This document shows, one piece after another, positions 55,086 to 63,827 of a DNA stretch of 64,000 nt. This DNA is from Halomonas sp. SSL-5 (GTDB taxonomy: Bacteria > Pseudomonadota > Gammaproteobacteria > Pseudomonadales > Halomonadaceae), in contig NZ_JAUYWF010000012.1 of NCBI RefSeq assembly GCF_030708455.1, positions 1-64,000 of the forward strand, in the 5' to 3' direction. The translations under genes and the position numbers were made by a program. Every line of letters starts with the position of its first letter. Within the stretch, counting starts at the first letter, position 1. Under the pieces are notes generated by a model, which did no database searches, was not told where the DNA came from, and saw nothing but the letters and a program-made list of their open reading frames with translations.

Positions 55086-56172
55086 CGGCGGGGCTCCTCT
55101 CGGCGGCTGTGGCCGGGGTGGCATGCTGGATATGGCGGGGGTCGAAGGCGTCGCGCAGCCCCTCGCCGATGAACACCAGCAGCGACAGCATCAGCGACAG
55201 GCTGACGAAGGCGGTGATGCCGAGCCAGGGGGCATGCAGGTTGTTCTTGCCCTGGGCGACCAGTTCGCCCAGCGACGGCGAGCCCGGCGGCAGCCCGAAG
55301 CCCAGGAAGTCCAGGGCGGTGAGGGTGGTGATCGCGCCGGTAAACAGGAAGGGGATGAAGGTCAGGGTGGCGACCATGGCGTTGGGCAGCACGTGGCGCC
55401 ACATGATCAGCCGCGGGGTCAGCCCCATGGCGCGGGCGGCGCGCACGTACTCCAGGTTGCGGGCGCGCAGGAACTCGGCGCGCACCACGTCGACCAGGCC
55501 CAGCCAGGAGAACAGCAGCATGATCCCCAGCAGCCACCAGAAGCCGGGCTGCACGAAGCTGGCCAGGATGATCAGCAGGAAGAGCACCGGCAGGCCCTGC
55601 CAGATCTCGGTGAAGCGCTGGCCGATCAGGTCGGTCTTGCCGCCGAAGTAGCCCTGGATGCCGCCCACCAGCACGCCCATGGCCAGCGAACCGGCGGTCA
55701 GCACCAGGGCGAAGGCGACCGACAGGCGGAAGCCGTAGATCACCCGGGCCAGCACATCGCGACCCTGGTCGTCGGTCCCCAGCCAGTGGCGGGCGTCGGG
55801 CGGCGCCGGGGAGGGGCGCATCATCTGCATGTCCAGGGTCTGGTAGGAGAACGGGACCGGAGGCCACAGCGCCCAGCCGTGCGCCTCGATCTGGGCGCGG
55901 ACGAAGGGGTCGTGATAGTCGGCGGTGGTGGGCAGGAAGCCGCCGAATTCGGTCTCGGGGTAGTCCACCAGCAGCGGCACGTACCACTCGCCCTGGTACT
56001 GCATCACCAGCGGCTTGTCGTTGGCGATCAGCTCGGCGGCGAGGCTCACCACGAACAGCGCGGCGAAGATCCACAGCGAGACCCAGGCGCGACCGTTGGC
56101 GCGGAACACGCCGAAGCGGCGCCGGGTGATGGGCGAGAAGCGTTGCCCCAGGGGCGTTGCGGCATGGGTCAT
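55078..56172 (-). CDS. yejE: Peptide ABC transporter permease
   Basis: 364 residues. The N-terminal membrane helix is followed by a long periplasmic loop (YETEF-type sequence, LPTTADYHDPFV) and the DppC-type permease domain with the EAA loop YVRAARAMGLTPRLIMWRHVLP. The long loop is characteristic of YejE. The ATG at 56172 is four bases after the yejB stop; the frame is open upstream but sits within yejB. Confidence 0.93.
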   Translation of the reverse strand: MTHAATPLGQRFSPITRRRFGVFRANGRAWVSLWIFAALFVVSLAAELIANDKPLVMQYQGEWYVPLLVDYPETEFGGFLPTTADYHDPFVRAQIEAHGWALWPPVPFSYQTLDMQMMRPSPAPPDARHWLGTDDQGRDVLARVIYGFRLSVAFALVLTAGSLAMGVLVGGIQGYFGGKTDLIGQRFTEIWQGLPVLFLLIILASFVQPGFWWLLGIMLLFSWLGLVDVVRAEFLRARNLEYVRAARAMGLTPRLIMWRHVLPNAMVATLTFIPFLFTGAITTLTALDFLGFGLPPGSPSLGELVAQGKNNLHAPWLGITAFVSLSLMLSLLVFIGEGLRDAFDPRHIQHATPATAAERSPADA

Positions 56173-56176
56173 CGGC

Positions 56177-57250
56177 TCAGGACTCCCGTGTCTCGAAGTC
56201 GATGCGCGGGTCCACCCACACATAGGTCAGATCGGAGACCAGCTTCAGCAGCAGGCCGATCAGCGTGTACAGATAGAGGGTGCCGAAGATCACCGGATAG
56301 TCGCGCTGCATCACCGCCTCGAAACCGAGCAAGCCGAGCCCCTCCAGGGAGAAGATCACCTCGATCAGCAGCGAGCCGGTGAAGAAGATCGACACCAGCG
56401 CGCCGGGCAGACCGGCGATGATGATCAGCATGGCGTTGCGGAACACGTGGCCGTAGAGCACGCGCTGGTCGCTGGCGCCCTTGGCCCGGGCGGTGAGCAC
56501 ATACTGCTTGTGGATCTCGTCCAGGAAGCTGTTCTTGGTCAGCATGGTCAGGGTGGCGAAGCTGCCGATGGTCATGGCGATGACCGGCAGGGTGATGTGC
56601 CAGACATAGTCCTTGACCTTGCCCCAGGCCGAGAGCTCGTCGAAGTTCGGCGAGGTGAGCCCGCGCAACGGGAAGAGGTCCCAGTAACTGCCGCCGGCGA
56701 ACAGCACGATCAGCAGGATCGCGAACAGGAAGCCGGGGATGGCGTAGCCGACGATCACCAGTCCCGAGGTCCAGACGTCGAAGCGCGAGCCGTGGTGCAG
56801 CGCCTTGCGGATGCCCAGCGGGATGGAGATCAGGTAGACCAGCAGGGTAGTCCAGAGCCCCAGGGACACCGAGACCGGCAGGCGTTCGATCATCAGCTCG
56901 ATCACCGGTCGGTCGCGGAAGAAGCTCACGCCGAAGTCGAAGGTGGCGTAGTCGGCCAGCATGCCCAGGAAGCGCTCGTGGGCCGGCTGGTCGAAGCCGA
57001 ACTGCGCCTCGAGCTGCTCGATGAAGCGCGGGTCGATGCCCCTGGCGCCGCGGGACTCATCCCGGACCACCACCTCGCCGCCGCCGGTGTCGAGGCGGGT
57101 GCTGGACATGCTGTCGACCCCCTCGAAGCGGGCCAGCATCTGGTCGATGGGCCCGCCGGGGGCGGCCTGGACGATGATGAAGTTGAGCAGCATGATCCCC
57201 AGCAGGGTGGGGATCATCAGCAGCAGGCGACGCAGGACATAGCGGCTCAC
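56177..57250 (-). CDS. yejB: Peptide ABC transporter permease
   Basis: 357 residues with a GTG start. It opens [18 protein letters not shown], typical of DppB-type permeases, and carries a YejB-specific soluble insertion with [18 protein letters not shown]. The EAA-like loop is [20 protein letters not shown]. With YejE it forms the channel of a peptide importer. It lies 48 bases after yejA and four bases before yejE. Confidence 0.92.
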   Translation of the reverse strand: MSRYVLRRLLLMIPTLLGIMLLNFIIVQAAPGGPIDQMLARFEGVDSMSSTRLDTGGGEVVVRDESRGARGIDPRFIEQLEAQFGFDQPAHERFLGMLADYATFDFGVSFFRDRPVIELMIERLPVSVSLGLWTTLLVYLISIPLGIRKALHHGSRFDVWTSGLVIVGYAIPGFLFAILLIVLFAGGSYWDLFPLRGLTSPNFDELSAWGKVKDYVWHITLPVIAMTIGSFATLTMLTKNSFLDEIHKQYVLTARAKGASDQRVLYGHVFRNAMLIIIAGLPGALVSIFFTGSLLIEVIFSLEGLGLLGFEAVMQRDYPVIFGTLYLYTLIGLLLKLVSDLTYVWVDPRIDFETRES

Positions 57251-57298
57251 GTTCGCGGCCCTCTCCGGTTGCAGATCTCGCCGACGCTCGACATGTCC

Positions 57299-59227
57299 CT
57301 AGCCTCCCCGCTGACGACGTTCGATGATCGCCGCACGCTCGGGGTCCACCCACCAGGCCTCGAGGTCCATGCCGTATTCGGGAGATGGCTCGGGCCAGCC
57401 GAACTTGTCCCATACCGCGATCCGCGTTTCGCCCGAATGGTAGTGGGGAATGACGATGAAGCGATGGCGCAGCACGCGGTCCAGGGCACGGGTGAGGGTG
57501 TTGAGCGACTCGCGGCTGTCGGCGCGGATCAGGCGGTCGACCAGGTCGTCCACCACCGGGTCGGCCAGGCCCATCAGGTTGCGGCTCTGGGGAACCTCGG
57601 CGTAGTCGCTGGTCCAGAACTCGCGTTGCTCGTTGCCGGGGTTGTTGGATTGCGGGAACTGTCCCACCACCATGTCGAAGTCGAAGCTGCGCAACCGGTT
57701 GAGGTACTGGTTGATGTCGACGATGCGGATGGTGCCGCGGATGCCCAGGCGTGCCATGTTGCGCAGCATCGGCTGGACCACCCGCTCCATGCCGGTGTCG
57801 TAGAGCAGCACCTCAAGTTCCAGCGGCTCGCCCGTCTCGGCATCTACCAGACCGCCGTCGCGTACCTCGAAGCCCGCCTCGCGCAGCAACTCCAGCGCCA
57901 GGCGCAGGCGCTCGCGCAGCGTCTCGGGATGGTCCATGGGCAGCGGCTGGCGGAAGACGTCGTCGGGAAGGGCGTCACGCCAGGGTGCAAGCACCCCCCG
58001 TTCGGCATCGATCGGCAGCCCCTCGGCTGCCATCTCGGAGTTCTGGAAGAAACTCTCGGTGCGCCGGTAGGCGTCGTAGAAGATGTTGGCGTTGAGCCAG
58101 GGGAAGTCGAAGGTCAGCGCCAGGGCCTCGCGGACCCTCGGGTCCTGGAAGCGCTCCTTGCGCAGGTTGAAGATGAAGGCCTGCATCGGTGCCGGCTGGC
58201 CGTCGGGCACGCTGACCTTCTTCACCAGCCCCTCCTCGAAGGCCGGAAAGTCGTAGCCGGTGGCCCAGGTGGCGGCACGGGCATCGACGCGGTAGTCGAG
58301 GATGCCCGCCTTGAAGGCCTCCCAGGCGATGTCGCGGTCGCGGTAGTAGTCGTAGATGAGCCGATCGATGTTATGGCGCCCTCGCTTCGGCCCCAGGTCG
58401 CGTCCCCAGTAGTCCTCCACCCGCGCATAGACGATGCGCCTGCCCGGGTCGACCTCGGCGATGCGATAGGGACCGGAGCCGGGGTGGGCATCGAGGGTCG
58501 GGGAGGTGAAGTCGCGCCCTTCCCAGTAGTGCTTGGGCAGCACCGGCAGCTGGCCGACGATCAGCGGCAGCTCCCGGGAGTGACTGGACGCGAAGTCGAA
58601 ACGCACGGTGTCCTCGTCCAGCGCGGAGACGCTCTCCACGTCGGCGTAGTAGGCGCCGTAGAAGGGGTTGCCCTGTTCGGTAAGCAGCGTGAAGCTGAAC
58701 ACCACGTCCCTGGCGGTCACCGGCTCGCCGTCGTGGAAGCGTGCCTCGGGGCGCAGGTCGAACTCGATCCACTCCCGTTCCGGGTCCAGCCGGATGCCCT
58801 CGGCCAGCAGGCCGTAGAGCGAGAAGGGCTCGTCTGGATTGCCCTCGAGCAGGGTGTCGTAGATGCGCGAGACCCCGGCGGCCGGGGTGCCGCGGATGAT
58901 GAAGGGGTTGGTGGAGTCGAAGCTGCCGCCCACCGCCGCCTGGGTCAGGGTCCCGCCCTTTGGCGCCTCGGGATCGACGTAGGGGAAGTGCTCGAAGCCT
59001 GCGCGGAGCTCGGGCTCTCCGTAGAGCGAGAGGCCATGAACGGTGGGCGCCTCGTCGCCGGCCGGGGTCTGGGCGGCGGCCGGCGGACCGGCCAGGCCCA
59101 GCAGGACGACCAACGAGGCGGCGGCGGGCCGAATTAAAAGCGAGGCGGCAGTGGGCCGAAGGAAACGCGAGGCGGCGGCGGGCCGGAAGAGGAACGAGGC
59201 GGCGGGCCGGCATGAAGGTATTGGCAT
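57299..59227 (-). CDS. yejA: Peptide ABC transporter substrate-binding protein with repeat-containing signal sequence
   Basis: 642 residues. The mature part matches SBP family 5 proteins of the YejA type (GLSLYGEPELRAGFEHFPYV, PKGGTLTQAAVGGSFDSTNPF). The N-terminus is unusual: before the hydrophobic core LVVLLGLAG it carries about four copies of a 9-residue unit resembling RPAAASxLx, encoded by 27-bp repeats, so the basic leader is around 35 residues long. Export should still occur, with cleavage near AAAQ at about 52. A later start is not available among ATGs. It heads the yejABEF operon. Confidence 0.9.
   Translation of the reverse strand: MPIPSCRPAASFLFRPAAASRFLRPTAASLLIRPAAASLVVLLGLAGPPAAAQTPAGDEAPTVHGLSLYGEPELRAGFEHFPYVDPEAPKGGTLTQAAVGGSFDSTNPFIIRGTPAAGVSRIYDTLLEGNPDEPFSLYGLLAEGIRLDPEREWIEFDLRPEARFHDGEPVTARDVVFSFTLLTEQGNPFYGAYYADVESVSALDEDTVRFDFASSHSRELPLIVGQLPVLPKHYWEGRDFTSPTLDAHPGSGPYRIAEVDPGRRIVYARVEDYWGRDLGPKRGRHNIDRLIYDYYRDRDIAWEAFKAGILDYRVDARAATWATGYDFPAFEEGLVKKVSVPDGQPAPMQAFIFNLRKERFQDPRVREALALTFDFPWLNANIFYDAYRRTESFFQNSEMAAEGLPIDAERGVLAPWRDALPDDVFRQPLPMDHPETLRERLRLALELLREAGFEVRDGGLVDAETGEPLELEVLLYDTGMERVVQPMLRNMARLGIRGTIRIVDINQYLNRLRSFDFDMVVGQFPQSNNPGNEQREFWTSDYAEVPQSRNLMGLADPVVDDLVDRLIRADSRESLNTLTRALDRVLRHRFIVIPHYHSGETRIAVWDKFGWPEPSPEYGMDLEAWWVDPERAAIIERRQRGG
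59114..59210 (-). repeat. 27-bp tandem repeats in the yejA signal-peptide region
   Basis: Three full 27-bp units (59114-59140, 59141-59167, 59168-59194) and a shortened fourth begin with CGAGGCGGC. They encode the repeated RPAAAS-like segments before the hydrophobic core. Units differ at a few bases, and the array length could vary by slippage. Confidence 0.85.
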
Positions 59228-59268
59228 TCTGACATCCCGTGTCGACAGTGACGCCGGCCGCTGCCGGC

Positions 59269-59296
59269 GTCGTACCCACTAGGCTTCGCCAGTCAA
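59269..59296 (-). promoter_or_regulatory. Possible promoter of yejABEF
   Basis: On the minus strand TTGACT (59296-59291) and TACGAC (59274-59269) are separated by 16 bases, about 40 bases upstream of the yejA start. The -10 is poor. A GGGGCC/GGCCCC hairpin at 59343-59360 lies between this and the mltD stop, without a T-run. Confidence 0.3.
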
Positions 59297-59368
59297 GGTG
59301 TCAGCCCCGGGCGAGAAAGACAATACCTGCCTCCTGCTCGGCGGGGCCACCCAAGGCCCCGGGGGCGT

Positions 59369-60550
59369 TCAGCGCGAGGCCAGGCTGCGTGTCGGCAGCT
59401 CGAGCGCCTGTCCGGGCTGAATCAGGTTGCCGGCGATGCCGTTGGCCTGGCGCAGCTCGGCGACACTGATGCCCTGGCGGGCGGCGATATCGGCCAGGGT
59501 ATCGCCGCGACGCACCACGTAGCGCGAGTCCTGAGCCGTGCTCGGGATCGTCGGGGCCTCGAGGCGGGCCAGCATCTCGTCGGCTCGCTCGATGGGCACC
59601 AGCAGCACCCGGTCATTGCCGGGGTGGATGGCGCCACCGGTGACTCCCGGGTTGAGCTCGGCGATCGTGCCCTGGGAGACCCCGGCGAGGCGGGCCGCCT
59701 CGTCCAGGCCCAGCGGGCGTTCCACGGGGATCTTGGCGAAGGCCGGGGCGTCCTCGATCTCGGGGAGGGCGACCTGGTAGTCGTCAGGCGCATTGATGAT
59801 GGCGGAGATGGCCTTGAGCTTGGGCACGTAGTTCATGGTTTCCCGCGGCAGGGAGAGGCTCCAGTAGTCGCCGCCCTTGCCCTGGGCGATGGCCCGGCGG
59901 CGGGCCTTGTTGACGGTGCCGGCGCCGGCATTGTAGGCCGCCAGGGAGAGCTCGAGATCCCCCTCGTACCACTGGTCTGCCTGGTACTCGATATAGTCGA
60001 GGGCCGCATAGGTGGAGGCCACCACGTCGAGGCGCCCGTCGTAGCCGCGCTGTCGGGAGAGGCCTAGGGAGTCGCCGGTGCGCGGCATGAACTGCCACAG
60101 GCCGGCGGCGCCGCGATGGGAACGTGCGCTCGGGTCGAAGGAGCTCTCGATGAAGGGAATCAGCGCGATCTCGCCGGGCAGGTCGCGCTCCTCGACCTTC
60201 TGGGTGATCCAGGCCAGCCAGGGGCGGGCGCGCTCGGTGATCTCGGCGATGTTGTGCGGCGACTGGCGATAGTGGTCGATCCAGGCCTGCACACGTGGAT
60301 CGTCCAGGTCGTCCTGCCACTGGAAGCTGTCGCGCAGCCGGCTCCAGGCGTCACTGGGCTCCACATCCAGGGCGTCCCAGAAGTGTTGGGTCATGCCACT
60401 GGGCGAGGGCTGGAAGGCCGCCCGGGGTTCGGCGCCGTTGCGCTCGAGGGTCGCGGCCTGACTGTGGACGCCAGCGGTCATCAGGGCACCCAGCAGGGCG
60501 GCGCTGCTGGCGAAGGCGAATAGCCGGCGGCGAGTGGTGTGGTAGGTCAT
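59369..60550 (-). CDS. mltD: Membrane-associated lytic murein transglycosylase D-like protein with LysM domains
   Basis: 393 residues from the ATG at 60550, which has GGAGGAA nine bases upstream. An N-terminal signal sequence (about 1-33) lacks a lipobox cysteine, unlike E. coli MltD, so the enzyme may be soluble in the periplasm. The SLT domain has the catalytic Glu135 in PFIESSFDP and the GAAGLWQFM motif. Two LysM-like peptidoglycan-binding modules follow at about 285-327 and 345-388. The enzyme cleaves murein glycan strands with 1,6-anhydro ends. Confidence 0.9.
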   Translation of the reverse strand: MTYHTTRRRLFAFASSAALLGALMTAGVHSQAATLERNGAEPRAAFQPSPSGMTQHFWDALDVEPSDAWSRLRDSFQWQDDLDDPRVQAWIDHYRQSPHNIAEITERARPWLAWITQKVEERDLPGEIALIPFIESSFDPSARSHRGAAGLWQFMPRTGDSLGLSRQRGYDGRLDVVASTYAALDYIEYQADQWYEGDLELSLAAYNAGAGTVNKARRRAIAQGKGGDYWSLSLPRETMNYVPKLKAISAIINAPDDYQVALPEIEDAPAFAKIPVERPLGLDEAARLAGVSQGTIAELNPGVTGGAIHPGNDRVLLVPIERADEMLARLEAPTIPSTAQDSRYVVRRGDTLADIAARQGISVAELRQANGIAGNLIQPGQALELPTRSLASR

Positions 60551-60580
60551 TCGGGCGTGTTCCTCCAAGGCGCGCCGAGG

Positions 60581-60601
60581 CCTTCCGGCAGAACCGGAAG
60601 G
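60581..60601. terminator. Hairpin between gloB and mltD
   Basis: CCTTCCGG (60581-60588) and CCGGAAGG (60594-60601) are perfect 8-bp arms around CAGAA, just after the gloB stop on the minus strand. No T-run follows, so it is at best a weak terminator or RNA-stabilising stem. Confidence 0.4.
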
Positions 60602-60624
60602 TGCCTGGCGTCCAGGGATAGCGT

Positions 60625-61392
60625 TCAGAAGTTGTCCTTCCAGGCGCGCAGGGTGGCGAAGGTCGCCTCGTCGCTGTCGACGTCGCCATGGGCCGAGGCG
60701 GCCTGGCGTACGCCGGCATCTGCCGCGCGCAGGAAGGGATTGATGCGTTTCTCGCGGGCCATGGAGGTGGGCAGGGTGGGGCGTTCAAGCTCCCGGGCCC
60801 GCCGGCACTCTTCCATGGCCTGAACCACGTCCGGGTTGTGGGGGTCGGCGGCCAACGCAAAGCGCAGGTTGGCCTGGGTGTATTCGTGGGCGGCGAACAC
60901 CAGGGTGTCGTCGGGCAACGCGGCAAGCTTGGTCAGCGAGGCATGCATCTGCTCCGGCGTACCCTCGAAGAGGCGGCCACAGCCAGCGCTGAACAGGGCA
61001 TCGCCGCCGAACAGCAGTGGCGGAATTCCGGCGGTAAAATAGGCGATATGATCCAGGGTGTGTCCGGGTACCGCGATCACCTCGAACAGCCGTCCCATGA
61101 CGCGAACCTCATCCCCCTCGGCCACCGGGGTGTCGATGCCGTCGATGGTGTCGTTGTCGGGGCCGATCACCCGCGGTGAATAGCGCTCGATGAGCTCGGC
61201 GAGGCCGCCGGTGTGGTCCCGGTGATGATGGGTGATCAGCACCGTGGAGAGCGCAAGCGACTCGCGCTCGAGCAGCTCGATGACCGGGGCGGCATCGCCC
61301 GGGTCCACCACGCACACATCGGGGGTCGTGTCCTGGCGCAGAAGCCAGATATAGTTATCGCTAAAGGCGGGAATCGGTGTCACGCTCAACAT
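60625..61392 (-). CDS. gloB: Hydroxyacylglutathione hydrolase (glyoxalase II)
   Basis: 255 residues (E. coli 251) from the ATG at 61392, giving the family opening PIPAFSDNYIWLL. It hydrolyses S-lactoylglutathione in methylglyoxal detoxification. The metallo-beta-lactamase motif THHHRDH provides His55, His57, Asp59 and His60; GHTLDHI and the C-terminal HEYTQANLRFA glutathione-binding region are present. It is divergent from the methyltransferase gene and upstream of mltD, the common gammaproteobacterial arrangement. Confidence 0.94.
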   Translation of the reverse strand: MLSVTPIPAFSDNYIWLLRQDTTPDVCVVDPGDAAPVIELLERESLALSTVLITHHHRDHTGGLAELIERYSPRVIGPDNDTIDGIDTPVAEGDEVRVMGRLFEVIAVPGHTLDHIAYFTAGIPPLLFGGDALFSAGCGRLFEGTPEQMHASLTKLAALPDDTLVFAAHEYTQANLRFALAADPHNPDVVQAMEECRRARELERPTLPTSMAREKRINPFLRAADAGVRQAASAHGDVDSDEATFATLRAWKDNF

Positions 61393-61460
61393 GGGCTGAG
61401 TGTCCTGAATGGGCATGAACGGTTCGCAAAATCCAGCCAATATGAAGAGCAGGGAGGGAC

Positions 61461-62258
61461 ATGTCAACCGAGACCAGCGCCCAGCGCCTCGCCGCGCTGT
61501 ACCGTGAGGGCCAGGCCTTCTGGTCCACGCCGGCGGGCAAGGCCGTGCGTCACGCCGAGCGGGCCTGCCTGGGGCCGGCCTGCGAGCGGCTCTTCGGCGT
61601 GCATAGCCTCGAGCTGGGTTTCGGGGGCCTGCTGGCCGATATGTGCCCGGTGCGGCATGCGCTGCGCTGGGCTCCCACCCGCGAGTTGGCGCAGTTCCCC
61701 TCTACCCTGGTCTGCGCCCCCGAGGCGCTGCCGCTCCCCGATGACAGCCTCAGTCTGGTGGTGGTGCATCACCTGCTCGAGATCGCGCCCGACCCCCATC
61801 ACATGCTGCAGGAGGCGGCGCGGGTGACCGCCGACGAGGGGCGGCTCATCCTCTTCGGCTGGATGCCGTTCTCCGCGGGAGGCATGGGGCGGCTGTCACC
61901 GGCGCGGCGGCGGATGCTGCCCTGGCGCGGCCAGTGGCGCGCTCCCGGACGCCTGCGCGACTGGCTGGCGTTTGTCGACTTCGAGATCGAGCGGGTAGAC
62001 TACTGCGCTTTCCACCTGCCCGGCCGGCTGCCCCGCAACGCGCTGTTCGAGACACTGGGCCGGCGTCATAACCTGCCGCTGGGCGACAGCTACATGATCC
62101 AGGCGTGCCGCCGCCCGCAGTTGATCCAGTCCCGTGGAAGCCGTCTGCGCTTTACCGCACCCCTGGGGGGCTCGGCACTCGGCGCCGCCCGCCTGAATGC
62201 CGACCCAGAGGCCCCTCGAGAGGGCGCTTGCCACAAGCAGAGGAGGCCAGCGGCTTGA
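61461..62258 (+). CDS. Class I SAM-dependent methyltransferase (YafS-like)
   Basis: 265 residues. A Rossmann-like methyltransferase core is visible: APEALPLPDDSLSLVVVHHLLE is the motif after the SAM-binding loop, and the glycine-rich segment LGFGGLLAD corresponds to motif I. The acceptor substrate is unknown. It sits between gloB and dnaQ, where E. coli has yafS followed by rnhA. The Arg/Ala-rich C-terminal tail is poorly conserved in character. GGAGGGAC precedes the ATG. Confidence 0.85.
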   Translation: MSTETSAQRLAALYREGQAFWSTPAGKAVRHAERACLGPACERLFGVHSLELGFGGLLADMCPVRHALRWAPTRELAQFPSTLVCAPEALPLPDDSLSLVVVHHLLEIAPDPHHMLQEAARVTADEGRLILFGWMPFSAGGMGRLSPARRRMLPWRGQWRAPGRLRDWLAFVDFEIERVDYCAFHLPGRLPRNALFETLGRRHNLPLGDSYMIQACRRPQLIQSRGSRLRFTAPLGGSALGAARLNADPEAPREGACHKQRRPAA

Positions 62259-62301
62259 GTGAGCCTGACCTCGGCGATTTACCAGCCTTGAGAGAGAAGT
62301 G

Positions 62302-63042
62302 ATGCGTCAGATTGTTCTTGATACCGAGACCACGGGTATCGACCCCAAGGAAGGCCATCGGCTGATCGAGATCGGTGCGGTGGAGATGGTCAACCGCCGG
62401 CTGACCGGGCGGAGCTACCATCAGTTCATCAACCCCGAGCGGGAGATCGAGGCCGAGGCGATCGGCGTCCACGGCATCACCAATGAGCGGGTCGCCGACG
62501 AGCCGCGCTTCGCCGAGATCGTGGATGACTTCTGGGCCTTCATCGAAGGCGCCGAGCTGGTCATCCATAACGCGCCCTTCGACGTGGGCTTCATCGACCA
62601 CGAGCTGTCGATGCTCGACGGCGGCCGCGGTGCGTCACGCCTGGGGCCGGTCGCCGAGCACTGCCGCATCCTGGATACCCTGCAGATGGCCCGGGACAAG
62701 CACCCCGGCCAGCGCAACAGCCTGGACGCGCTGTGCAAGCGCTACGAGATCGACAACGGCCACCGCGTCCTCCACGGCGCCCTGCTCGACGCCGAGATCC
62801 TGGCCGAGGTCTACCTGGCGATGACCGGCGGCCAGACCGCGTTGCTGCTCGATGCCTCCATGGCCGCGGAGGGCGGCCGGAAGACGGGGATCCAGCGACG
62901 CCCGGTGGCGCTGGCCGGCGGCCAGCTTCGGGTGTCGACGCCCAGCGACGAGGAACTCGCCGCCCATCGCCAGAAGCTGGCGCGGATCCGTGAGGCGGCA
63001 GGCGAATGCCTGTGGGACGGTGTCGAGGGGATCGTGCACTGA
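62302..63042 (+). CDS. dnaQ: DNA polymerase III epsilon subunit (3'-5' proofreading exonuclease)
   Basis: 246 residues (E. coli 243). The exonuclease motifs are intact: ExoI DTETTG with Asp7 and Glu9, ExoII HNAPFDVGF, and ExoIII HGALLDAEILAEVY with catalytic His and Asp. The short segment QTALLLD after the exonuclease domain corresponds to the clamp-binding motif, and the C-terminal stretch anchors it to the alpha subunit. The ATG at 62302 is preferred to the overlapping GTG at 62299. The stop shares a base with nudC (TGATG). Confidence 0.95.
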   Translation: MRQIVLDTETTGIDPKEGHRLIEIGAVEMVNRRLTGRSYHQFINPEREIEAEAIGVHGITNERVADEPRFAEIVDDFWAFIEGAELVIHNAPFDVGFIDHELSMLDGGRGASRLGPVAEHCRILDTLQMARDKHPGQRNSLDALCKRYEIDNGHRVLHGALLDAEILAEVYLAMTGGQTALLLDASMAAEGGRKTGIQRRPVALAGGQLRVSTPSDEELAAHRQKLARIREAAGECLWDGVEGIVH

Positions 63043-63812
63043 TGTTGCGTCGTGAGCTGCCCCTGGATGCCCGGCAGGGCCATGTGATTCGCCTGGCCGA
63101 GGGGCGTATCGCCCCGGCGCCCGATGGCGGCGTGCTGCAGCCGGTGATGCCTTGGACGGCGCAGATGCAGCCGCTGGGCTACTGGCAGGATGTGCCCCTG
63201 GCGCTCTCCCTCGAGACGCATGCCGGCAGTGACTGGCCTGCTGCCCGCGACTGGCTCGTGCGCCTGCCCGAGTCGCGCTTCCCGCTGGTCTCCACGGCCC
63301 TCCAGGTCGGTGCCTGGCTACGCGACCACCGTTTCTGCGGGCGTTGCGGGGCACCGGCCGAGCGACTCGACGCCGAGTTCGCGATGCACTGTCACGCCTG
63401 CGGGCACCGCAACTATCCGCGCATCTCGCCCTGCATCATCACCCTGGTGACCCATGGCGACGCCCTGCTGCTGGCGCGCAGCCCGCGCTTCCCCCCGGGG
63501 CGCTACTCGACCCTGGCCGGCTTCATCGAGCCGGGGGAATCGGCTGAGGAGGCCGTGCGCCGCGAGATCTTCGAGGAGGTGGGGCTTGCCGTGGGGCGGG
63601 TTCGCTACTCTCGCAGCCAGGCCTGGCCCTTTCCCCACTCGTTGATGCTGGGCTTCTTCGCGGAGGCGGCGAGCCGCCGCATCCGCATCGACGGCGTGGA
63701 GATCGCCGATGCCGCCTGGTTCTCCCCACGCCAGTTGCCTCAGCTGCCGCCGCTCTATTCGATCTCCCGGGCACTCATCGAGACCCATCTGGCCGAGGTG
63801 GCGGCCCGCTAG
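63042..63812 (+). CDS. nudC: NAD(H) pyrophosphatase / RNA deNADding enzyme, NudC
   Basis: 256 residues (E. coli 257). A zinc-ribbon with Cys99, Cys102, Cys117 and Cys120 (CGRC, CHAC) precedes the Nudix box, which runs from Gly160 to Leu182 with the catalytic REIFEEVG core. The NADH-specific motif after the Nudix box, SQPWPFPxS in the family, reads SQAWPFPHS at 192-200: a single Pro-to-Ala change. NudC hydrolyses NADH and removes NAD caps from RNA. It overlaps dnaQ by one base and is convergent with the partial SCP2 gene. Confidence 0.92.
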   Translation: MLRRELPLDARQGHVIRLAEGRIAPAPDGGVLQPVMPWTAQMQPLGYWQDVPLALSLETHAGSDWPAARDWLVRLPESRFPLVSTALQVGAWLRDHRFCGRCGAPAERLDAEFAMHCHACGHRNYPRISPCIITLVTHGDALLLARSPRFPPGRYSTLAGFIEPGESAEEAVRREIFEEVGLAVGRVRYSRSQAWPFPHSLMLGFFAEAASRRIRIDGVEIADAAWFSPRQLPQLPPLYSISRALIETHLAEVAAR

Positions 63813-63827
63813 GGTGGCGGCAGGATG

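Noticed and set aside
56015..59137. A 1040-codon open frame antisense to yejA, yejB and yejE
   Set aside because: It is a shadow of GC-rich codon bias: its translation is low-complexity His/Gln/Gly/Val and it lies opposite genes with clear family motifs.
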